The translations under genes and the position numbers were made by a program. From positions 1 to 64,000 of the forward strand of contig NZ_AEEA01000056.1 of assembly GCF_000297095.1 (NCBI RefSeq): 64,000 nucleotides of DNA, written 5' to 3'. Shown here piece by piece: positions 52,942 through 60,162 of this stretch (position 1 is the first letter of the stretch; each line of letters starts with the position of its first letter). The DNA is from Treponema primitia ZAS-1. Its GTDB lineage: Bacteria; Spirochaetota; Spirochaetia; Treponematales; Breznakiellaceae. The notes below the pieces were generated by a model, which saw nothing but the letters and a program-made list of their open reading frames with translations, was not told the origin of the DNA and searched no databases.

Positions 52942-54510
52942 ATGTCAAACAGAGAGAAACCAGAGGGATTAAAAAAAGCAATACGCTGGGAAGTGTTTAT
53001 CCCTGCGTACATCGTAATCGGAGGGGCGGCGCTGCTTGGAATTTTCAACAAAGACGCCCTTACCCAGGGTTCCAATAAATTTTTCTTCTGGTCCCTGGAT
53101 ACCTTCGGATGGCTCTACCAGATAGCGGTCATGGCGAGCCTTGCCCTGGTGGCAATCGTTACCTGTTCTTCAAAGTTCGGTAAAATGAGGATCGGGGGCA
53201 AGGATGCCAAACCAAAGTACAAATTCTGGACTTGGTTTGCCATGGCCCTGACCGGCGGTATCGCAACGGGTATCGTTACCTGGGGGGTGAATGAGCCTCT
53301 TATCTACTTCGGCAATGTCTGGGGAGAATTGGACAAACTGGGTATAAAGGCTTTTTCGCCGGAAGCTGCGGTCTTTTCCATGGGCCGTAATTTCTACAAC
53401 TGGACCTTTATTCCCTATGCGATCTATGCCATGAGTGGGCTCCTGGTTGCCTACGTCTACTACCACAAGAAAGAAAGCCTAACCGTTACCTCCACCTTGA
53501 AGCCCCTCTTCGGTTCTCGGGTGACAGCCAAGGGTTTTTCCGCCGTTATCGACACCCTGTCCATGTTGGCGCTGATCATCGGACTTATCACGGGGCTCAC
53601 CATGTGCATCACCCTGGTAACTTCCGGGCTTAAGGGTGGATATGGTATACAGGAAAGCCTGCCCCTGTTTATTACCCTCGGCGTGGCAATCATGCTGATA
53701 TTCACCTTTTCCTCCTACATCGGTATGGACAAGGGTCTCAAAACCCTCAGCAATCTGAACGCGTGGTTTTACTACGTCCTATTGCTCCTGTTGTTCCTCA
53801 CCGGACCGACCTTGTACATTTTACGCATCGGTACCGCCGGTATGGCCGAATGGCTGAATAACTTTTTCCGGTGGGGCTTGGATCCTATAGATATAGGCGG
53901 CGAGGCGCTGACCCGATCCTGGACCCTCTTTGACTGGGCTTTCTGGGTAGGATACGCGCCGGTAACCGGTATCTTCCTGGCCATGCTCGCCTACGGTAGG
54001 ACAGTTCGGGAGTACATGATAGTTAACTGGATTCTCCCCTCGGTTTTCGGTATCATCTGGTTTTCCATCTGGGGCGGCAGCGCCCTGGACATGCAGATAT
54101 CCGGCAAAGCGGATTTGGTAGGAGCCATCAACAGCGGCGGCGCTATTATGGCCCTGTGGGAATTCCTCAAACATCTGCCCTTCGGCCTGGGAGTTATCGT
54201 TATTCCTGTTAATCTTTTTATCATCATTATTTCATTTATCACCAATGCCGACGCGACCCTGACCAACATCGGTTCGATGTGCGTCCGTGATGTGCCTATC
54301 GGAACCGAACCCCCCGCTAAGGTCAAGGCTGTCTGGGGTATTTCCGTGGGAATTGTGGCTATCATCATGGCAGCCTACGGAGGAGGAGTTCAGGGGGTTG
54401 ATGGTGTAAAAGCTCTAGCGGCAGCGGCCGGATTTATCGTAATTTTCGTCTTTGTTTTACAAATCATATCGTTCATAAAGAGCTTTTTTATTGATAAATT
54501 TATAGAGTAA
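52942..54510 (+). CDS. BCCT-family betaine/carnitine-type transporter
   Basis: A 522-residue, 12-helix secondary transporter of the betaine-choline-carnitine family, which carries trimethylammonium compounds. Signatures: WGVNEPLIYF, the aromatic TM8 region WTLFDWAFWVGYAPVTGIF followed by GRTVREYMIVNWILPSVFG. The usual GMGIG/APFVG box is altered (GYAPVTG), consistent with a different ligand. Start chosen at ATG 52942, which has GGAGG 6 bases upstream. It lies between two MIO-less lyase genes, pointing to uptake of a betaine substrate such as hercynine or ergothioneine (inference). Confidence 0.9.
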   Translation: MSNREKPEGLKKAIRWEVFIPAYIVIGGAALLGIFNKDALTQGSNKFFFWSLDTFGWLYQIAVMASLALVAIVTCSSKFGKMRIGGKDAKPKYKFWTWFAMALTGGIATGIVTWGVNEPLIYFGNVWGELDKLGIKAFSPEAAVFSMGRNFYNWTFIPYAIYAMSGLLVAYVYYHKKESLTVTSTLKPLFGSRVTAKGFSAVIDTLSMLALIIGLITGLTMCITLVTSGLKGGYGIQESLPLFITLGVAIMLIFTFSSYIGMDKGLKTLSNLNAWFYYVLLLLLFLTGPTLYILRIGTAGMAEWLNNFFRWGLDPIDIGGEALTRSWTLFDWAFWVGYAPVTGIFLAMLAYGRTVREYMIVNWILPSVFGIIWFSIWGGSALDMQISGKADLVGAINSGGAIMALWEFLKHLPFGLGVIVIPVNLFIIIISFITNADATLTNIGSMCVRDVPIGTEPPAKVKAVWGISVGIVAIIMAAYGGGVQGVDGVKALAAAAGFIVIFVFVLQIISFIKSFFIDKFIE

Positions 54511-54523
54511 TCATGGAGTAATT

Positions 54524-56059
54524 ATGGACCAGCCCAATAAGCTTACCGGCGTATGCTTTGGTGATACGCTGACCATAGAAGATCTGATCTCCGTTGCCCG
54601 TTTCCGATCCCCCGTATCTTTTTCCGGCGCATACCGGGAGCGGGTAAATCAGAGCCGGGCTTTGGTAGAACAATTTGTGCGGGAAAACCGCCTGATCTAC
54701 GGCGTTACCACCGGGGTTGGTGATAATGTAAAACGGGTAATCCCCGAAGATGAAGCCGCCATATACCAGGAAAAAATGGTTCTGACCCACTGTACCGCTG
54801 TGGGGGAACCACTGGATGAAGAAGGGGTGCGGGCCATCATGTTCATGATGCTCGCCAACCTGGGAACCGGGTATACCGGCATACGGCTTCAGGTACTGGA
54901 ACTTCTGTCGGAGTTTTTAAACCGGGGGGTTTTCCCCTGGGCTCCTATCCACGGTTCAGTGGGATACCTGGGAGTAGAGGCCCATATTGCCCTGGTCCTG
55001 ATGGGAAAGGGCAAGGCCTTTGTTAACGGAACTTTGACCGATGGGGCGGCGGCTTTAAAGGCTGCCGGCCTTGAACCGATTCGGCTGGGCTACAAGGAAG
55101 GTCTCTGCCTGATCAGCGGCGGGACCGCGGCTACCGCCCTGGCTGCCCTGGCTGAATACGGTTTGTTAAACGCCCTCGCTGCGGCGGACGCGGTTTCTGC
55201 GGTGACCGTTGAGGCCCTGGGGGGCAATATGGGGGCCTTTGATGAACGGGTAATGTCCGTCAAAAAACAAGCGGATCAATGGAAAACCGCGGATCATCTG
55301 CGGGGCCTTTTGGCGGACAGCGAGATTCTGAAAAAGCTTGGGGGGCAGAATTTGCAGGACGCCCTGTCCCTCCGTTGTATTCCCCAGGCCCATGGGGCGG
55401 CGCGTAAAACTATTCTGGACGCACGGACGGCAATTGAAAACGAAATAAATTCCTGCGACGATAACCCCATCATCCATCCATCGGGGGAAGCCCTGAGCGC
55501 CTGCAACGCCGACGCCGGCTTTGTCGGCATCGCATCGGACTCTCTGTGTATCGCCGCCTGCTATCTGGCAAAAATCGCCGAACGCCGTACCGACCGTATG
55601 GTCAACGAACTGGTCAGCGGTCTCCCGGCATTTCTATCCCCCGATCCCGGCGGAAACAGCGGCTATATGATTCTGCAGTATTCCTCCGCCGGTATTTTGG
55701 GTGAGATGCGGGTCCTGGCTCATCCCGCCTCAATAGACGCCATACCCACCTGTGCGCTGCAGGAAGATTACGTCAGCATGGGGTATAACGCGGCGTTAAA
55801 GGCCCGTGAAACAGCGGGGCTTCTGGAATATGTAATTGGCAACGAGCTGCTTGCCGCCGCCCAGGCCCTGGAATTAAAAGCCGGCGCCGGAGTTTCGCCC
55901 TCCCGGTTCGGACAGCGGATCCTAAAAGCCGTCCGGGAAAAGGCGCCGTTCATGACCGAGGATCATTATATTTCCCCTGACATGGAATGGTGCCGGGATC
56001 TGGTGTCTTCAGGACGGGTAAGGGAGATTGCGGAGGACCTTATCGGAACCATGGATTAG
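54524..56059 (+). CDS. Aromatic-amino-acid lyase homologue lacking MIO (2)
   Basis: A 511-residue HAL-family paralogue, distinct from the one at 51378. It keeps Tyr59 (IYGVTTGVG), His89 (LTHCTAVGEP), QDALSLRCIPQAHGA, CDDNPIIH and LQEDYVSM, all HAL active-site regions. The MIO segment is deleted: GSVGYLGVEAHIAL (144-157) replaces GSVGASGDLAPLAHIAL, three residues shorter with no Ala-Ser-Gly. The NGT motif reads SGGTAATAL. Candidate trimethylammonia lyase; it is closer to canonical HAL than paralogue 1 outside the MIO loop. GGAG lies 6 bases before the ATG and the gene starts 13 bases after the BCCT stop. Confidence 0.8.
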   Translation: MDQPNKLTGVCFGDTLTIEDLISVARFRSPVSFSGAYRERVNQSRALVEQFVRENRLIYGVTTGVGDNVKRVIPEDEAAIYQEKMVLTHCTAVGEPLDEEGVRAIMFMMLANLGTGYTGIRLQVLELLSEFLNRGVFPWAPIHGSVGYLGVEAHIALVLMGKGKAFVNGTLTDGAAALKAAGLEPIRLGYKEGLCLISGGTAATALAALAEYGLLNALAAADAVSAVTVEALGGNMGAFDERVMSVKKQADQWKTADHLRGLLADSEILKKLGGQNLQDALSLRCIPQAHGAARKTILDARTAIENEINSCDDNPIIHPSGEALSACNADAGFVGIASDSLCIAACYLAKIAERRTDRMVNELVSGLPAFLSPDPGGNSGYMILQYSSAGILGEMRVLAHPASIDAIPTCALQEDYVSMGYNAALKARETAGLLEYVIGNELLAAAQALELKAGAGVSPSRFGQRILKAVREKAPFMTEDHYISPDMEWCRDLVSSGRVREIAEDLIGTMD

Positions 56060-56117
56060 TAATTTCCTCGTCATAGAACAATACTATAAAAACCAACTGT
56101 TTTAAAAGGAGAATTTA

Positions 56118-57511
56118 ATGACAGATAAGCAAAAAACAATAAGTCGTATGCCCAATGCGGTAGTATTACTACTGGGCTTGGTTATTCTTGTCGGGATTTT
56201 GTCGCTCTTCCTGCCAACGGGGCGTTATGAAAAGATCACCATTGATGGCAGACAGGTCGTGGACCCCAATAGTTTTCACATCGTCGATAAAACTCCGTTA
56301 AAGTTTCTTGAATTTTTCGATTCTGTTCATCAGGGTTTAGGCGCTGCCGGGCCGCTGATCTTCATGATCCTCATTATCGGAGGGGCCATACGGTTGTTTG
56401 AAAGTACCGGGGCCATCAGCGGAATCGTGGCTGCCTTTGCGCGCCGTTTTGGCAAGGAAAAAAGTTCCTGGGTACTTGTCCTGATTTTCACCTTTTTTGC
56501 CTGTTTAGGGGCTTTCCCGGGCATGCTGGAAGCGGCAATTCCCTTTGCGCCGCTCTGTATCTCGATAGCGCTGGCCCTCGGCTACGATGTCTTTGTAGGG
56601 ATAGCGGTGCCTGTTGTCGGTATCACAATAGGCTGGACTGCCGGCCCAACAAACCCATGGACTGTCGGCATCGGACAGTCCATGGCCCAGCTTCCTATGT
56701 TTTCAGGTATCGGTTACCGCTTGGTGGTACTACTGGTTCTATGGGCGGCCTCTCTCGCTTATATCCTTTCCTATGCCGCCAGGATAAAAAAAGATCCCTC
56801 CCAGAGTCTTGCTGCAAATATTGATAACGTTTTTAACGAAACAAGGACGACATCGAAACCATCCCCTTCACTCTCACCCACAAAGTGGTGCTTCTAATAT
56901 TTGTCGCTACCTTGGGAATGATAGTCTACGGGACCATAGTCTGGAAATGGGGTTTTCCCCAGATGTCGTCGATCTATATTCTGGGGGGCATAGCCGCGGG
57001 GATCGTCTGCCGTTACAGTCCTAACCATCTCGCAGACACCTTCATTGAGGGTGGCCGGGCGATATTCGGCGGGGTCATCGCAGTAGGACTGGCGCGGAGT
57101 ATCTCGGTCATCATGGAAAAGGCGGGGGTGATCGATACTATCATCTATTATCTTTCATTGCCGCTCAAAAGTTTTTCCACCGCAGCATCCGCAACGGTTA
57201 TGTTCGTTGTGCAAACGATAATCAACTTCTTCATTCCATCCGGAAGCGGACAGGCCATGGCAACATTACCAATCATGTTACCCCTTGCCGACATTCTGCA
57301 TGTCAATAAACAGGTCGCCATCCTGGCTTTTCAGCTTGGGGATGGACTTTCGAACCTGTGTTATCCCACAGTGGCGGTGCTTATAGCCTATCTAACCTAT
57401 ACTAGGGTTCCGTTTTCCCGTTGGTTCCGTTTTATACTTCCCTACATGGTGATAGTTTGGATTCTCTCGGTGATTTTTACCGTTACCGGTGTATTAATTG
57501 GTTGGCAGTGA
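56118..57511 (+). pseudogene. YfcC/ArcD-type amino-acid transporter, frameshifted
   Basis: Two frames make one YfcC-like permease. The first (56118-56897, 259 residues) covers the N-terminal half (MTDKQKTISRMPNAVVLLLGL... GGAIRLFESTGAISG, AFPGMLEAAIPFAPL, GWTAGPTNPW) and then degenerates. The second frame, one base back, continues with DDIETIPFTLTHKVVLL and the C-terminal half to 57511 (IPSGSGQAMATLPIMLPLADIL). The switch must fall after the frame-2 stop at 56834-56836 and before about 56897. One missing base restores a ~467-residue protein. No consensus slippery site is present, so a mutation or sequence error is likelier than programmed shifting. Probably imported histidine or another amino acid when intact. 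Confidence 0.8.
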
Positions 57512-57574
57512 GCTTCTTCGGAGTAAGGCTTAGGACAGCATTTCCATTGGCATCCGCTCTATAAAAAATATGCT

Positions 57575-57616
57575 ATAATAATAGAATTGATACATATCAA
57601 TTCTATTATTATAGTA
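57575..57616. repeat. 42-bp perfect palindrome before hutH
   Basis: Arms CTATAATAATAGAATTGATA and its exact complement separated by two bases (CA). The 20-bp arms match without error. It includes the TTGATACATATCAA operator-like core (57589-57602). It lies between the transporter stop and the hutH promoter; possible roles are terminator of the previous operon, or regulator site. Confidence 0.8.
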
Positions 57617-57634
57617 ATTTGTATATTATCAATG
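57589..57634 (+). promoter_or_regulatory. Two operator-like sites upstream of hutH
   Basis: TTGATACATATCAA at 57589-57602, the same half-sites as the gntR palindrome with one central change, and a weaker TTGTATATTATCAA at 57621-57634. Both lie 25-70 bases upstream of the -35 of the hutH promoter. They fit GntR binding, with the second site as a possible co-operator. Confidence 0.5.
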
Positions 57635-57658
57635 TTATTTAATATATAGTATTTTATT

Positions 57659-57687
57659 GACTTATACTATATCATATTTTATACTTC
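57659..57687 (+). promoter_or_regulatory. Sigma-70 promoter for hutH
   Basis: TTGACT (57659-57664), 17-base spacer, TATACT (57682-57687), about 45 bases before the hutH ATG. Same -35, same -10 and nearly the same spacer as the molybdoenzyme promoter at 47680-47708 (27 of 29 bases). The 221-bp gap before hutH holds this, the palindrome and nothing else. Confidence 0.65.
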
Positions 57688-57732
57688 ATAATGGAATTGG
57701 CTCGGAAAAAATGAATCTTAGAGGGATATAAA

Positions 57733-59271
57733 ATGTATAAAATTACCATCAGCGCATCTTCGCTCAAAATCTCTGAGCTGAAAATTGTACTGCAGGAACC
57801 CATTGAGGTGACCCTTAGTAAGGATATTGAGGAGGGTATTAAAAAAAGCGCCGGCGTTGTAAGCGATGTCATAAACTCCGGCAAGGTTGTTTATGGTATA
57901 AATACCGGTTTTGGCCATCTTGCCAACAAACGGATAGAAACGGACGACTTGGCTCTTTTACAAAAATCCCTGGTACTTTCCCATGCCGCAGGGGTTGGTG
58001 AACCTATCGAAGATGGTCTTACCCGGCTTATCATGCTGCTCAAAATAAAGGGGCTTTCCAGGGGGTATTCCGGCGTCAGGCTTGAGCTAGTACGCTGTCT
58101 TGCGGATATGCTTAACGCCGGGGTTTATCCGGTCATTCCGCGGAAAGGCTCCGTCGGAGCCTCCGGGGATCTTGCCCCCCTGGCGCACATGACCCTTGTA
58201 CTCATGGGCGAAGGGTTTGCCCATTACAAAGGACAAACCCTCAGCGGGAAGGAAGCCCTGAAGGCCGCCGGTCTTTCCCCCATAGAGTTGGGCCCGAAAG
58301 AAGGACTTGCGCTCTTGAACGGAACCCAAGTTTCAACATCCTTTGCCTTAAAGGGCCTTTTCCTTGCGGAGGACCTTTTTGCCGCTGCTATCGCCTGCGG
58401 CTGTTTAACCATTGAAGGAGTTTCAGCCGCCCGTACAATCTTTGATGAACGGATACACCAGGTTCGCGGCCAACAGGGACAGATCGACGCCGCTGCCGCA
58501 TACCGGCGCCTTCTTGGTCCCCGCAGCGAAATAGGGGATGACCATATCAACTGCGATCGTGTTCAGGATCCCTACTGTCTGCGCTGTCAGCCCCAGGTAA
58601 TGGGCGCATGCCTTACACAGATCCGAAATGCGGCGGCGGTTCTTGAAATTGAAGCAAACGCCGCTTCCGATAATCCCCTGGTCTTTACCGACAACGGCGA
58701 TGTTATTTCCGGGGGTAACTTCCACGCCGAACCGGTGGCAATGGCGGCGGATAATCTGGCACTGGCCTTTGCGGAGATCGGCGCCATTTCGGAACGCCGT
58801 ATAGCGACATTGGTGGATCCCCATATGTCCCGGCTCCCGCCCTTCCTGGTTGAAAACGCCGGGGTTAACTCGGGTTTTATGATCGCCCACGTTACCGCGG
58901 CGGCCCTGGCAAGCCAGAACAAAACACTTTCTTTCCCCTCATGCGTTGACAGCCTGCCGACTTCCGCCAATCAGGAAGACCAGGTGTCCATGGCGCCCAA
59001 TGCGGGGCGCAGACTCTGGGAGATGGCGGAAAACGTGAAGTATATTCTGGCCATAGAGTATTTAGCCGCCGTTCAGGGGATCGAGTTTAAGAAGGGATTA
59101 AAGACCACACCGGCCCTTGAAAAATATCATGAAGCACTGAGGAAGGTGGTCCCGAATTATGACAAGGATCGTTTTTTTGCACCGGATATAGAAACGGCGG
59201 CAAATTTAATTGACAAAGGAATATTTGCAGACGCAGTTGAAGGTGATCTGCTCCCCAGTTGGAAACAGTAA
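57733..59271 (+). CDS. hutH: Histidine ammonia-lyase
   Basis: Deaminates L-histidine to trans-urocanate. The 512-residue enzyme is canonical: Tyr54 (VYGINTGFG), His84 (LVLSHAAGVGEP), the MIO-forming Ala143-Ser144-Gly145 in GSVGASGDLAPLAH, LNGTQVSTSFALKG, QDPYCLRCQPQVMG, ASDNPLVF and NQEDQVSM. GAGGG about 7 bases before the ATG. It leads the string hutH-racemase-hutU with its own regulated promoter, and serves as an internal control showing what the two MIO-less paralogues have lost. Confidence 0.97.
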   Translation: MYKITISASSLKISELKIVLQEPIEVTLSKDIEEGIKKSAGVVSDVINSGKVVYGINTGFGHLANKRIETDDLALLQKSLVLSHAAGVGEPIEDGLTRLIMLLKIKGLSRGYSGVRLELVRCLADMLNAGVYPVIPRKGSVGASGDLAPLAHMTLVLMGEGFAHYKGQTLSGKEALKAAGLSPIELGPKEGLALLNGTQVSTSFALKGLFLAEDLFAAAIACGCLTIEGVSAARTIFDERIHQVRGQQGQIDAAAAYRRLLGPRSEIGDDHINCDRVQDPYCLRCQPQVMGACLTQIRNAAAVLEIEANAASDNPLVFTDNGDVISGGNFHAEPVAMAADNLALAFAEIGAISERRIATLVDPHMSRLPPFLVENAGVNSGFMIAHVTAAALASQNKTLSFPSCVDSLPTSANQEDQVSMAPNAGRRLWEMAENVKYILAIEYLAAVQGIEFKKGLKTTPALEKYHEALRKVVPNYDKDRFFAPDIETAANLIDKGIFADAVEGDLLPSWKQ

Positions 59272-59275
59272 ACAA

Positions 59276-60115
59276 ATGGAAATTAAATTTGCAAAAATGA
59301 ATCCGACAGAAAATATGACTATCCTGGTGGAAAGTCCTTTGCCCCGTGAAAAATACGGTGAGATTGCCGCCAAGCTTATGGCTTACGGTTCCCTGTTCGC
59401 TGAACAGGTGGGATACCTGGAAAAGCCAACACTGGAAGGCGCGCGAACCCGGCTCCATATGATGGGCGGTGAATTCTGTGGAAACGCCAGTATGTCAACC
59501 GCAGCGCTTATCGTCTTTGATGACGGACTTAGGGGCGGCGAAAAAGTAACGGTGCCCCTGGAGGTATCCGGTGCGGAGGGACTGCTTTACTGCGAGGTCT
59601 GTCCCTGCATTGATGAGGAAAAAACAGCCCTTGTATCCGTAGGTATGCCGCCGGTACTTGGCGTAGTAAAACGTATTTTTCAGTTTGAGGGATCCTCATT
59701 TGAAGCTCATGTAGTTCAGACCCAGGGCATTACCCACATTCTCCTGGACACGGAAGGTGGTGAACAAAAGGCTTTGCACAGTATTGCTGAAAGGGCTATC
59801 ATAAAATGGAATGAGGAGCTGAAAGCGGATGCCCTTGGGATAATGCTTTTTGAAGCAAACGGGACCGATTACAGGATGGATCCCCTGGTATACGTTGGGG
59901 GATCAAAAAGCGTAACCTGGGAGCGGGGCTGCGGATCAGGCACGGCTGCCATGGGCGCCTATCTTGCCTGGAGAAGCAAATCGCCTGTCAGCGCAAACAT
60001 AGATCAGGGAGGCGGCAGGATCACGGTCCAAGCGGACTATGGGAATAACGCTATCGGGAAAATTATTATCCGGGGAAAGGTTAAACTCGCCGCCAGGGGA
60101 ATCGCATACTTGTAA
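59276..60115 (+). CDS. Histidine racemase, CntK-like (DapF fold)
   Basis: A 279-residue DapF-superfamily protein. It has KMNPTENMTILV, FAEQVGYLEKP, GGEFCGNASMS (Cys68) and WERGCGSGTAAMG (Cys219). The two cysteines are the expected proton-shuttling pair. This pattern resembles staphylococcal CntK, the histidine racemase for staphylopine, more than DapF, as I recall those sequences. Here it sits between hutH and hutU, so it probably interconverts D- and L-histidine to feed HutH, which uses the L form. Start at ATG 59276, 4 bases after the hutH stop; a longer in-frame start lies inside hutH. Confidence 0.72.
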   Translation: MEIKFAKMNPTENMTILVESPLPREKYGEIAAKLMAYGSLFAEQVGYLEKPTLEGARTRLHMMGGEFCGNASMSTAALIVFDDGLRGGEKVTVPLEVSGAEGLLYCEVCPCIDEEKTALVSVGMPPVLGVVKRIFQFEGSSFEAHVVQTQGITHILLDTEGGEQKALHSIAERAIIKWNEELKADALGIMLFEANGTDYRMDPLVYVGGSKSVTWERGCGSGTAAMGAYLAWRSKSPVSANIDQGGGRITVQADYGNNAIGKIIIRGKVKLAARGIAYL

Positions 60116-60162
60116 AAAATTGTCATGGTCAATAATTTGTAATATAAATGAGGAGAACTATC

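Noticed and set aside
56820..56850. Programmed -1 frameshift in the transporter gene
   Set aside because: The T5 run (56830-56834) lacks an X XXY YYZ arrangement in the right frame, the frame-2 stop at 56834-56836 comes after it, and I see no stimulatory structure, so an indel is likelier.
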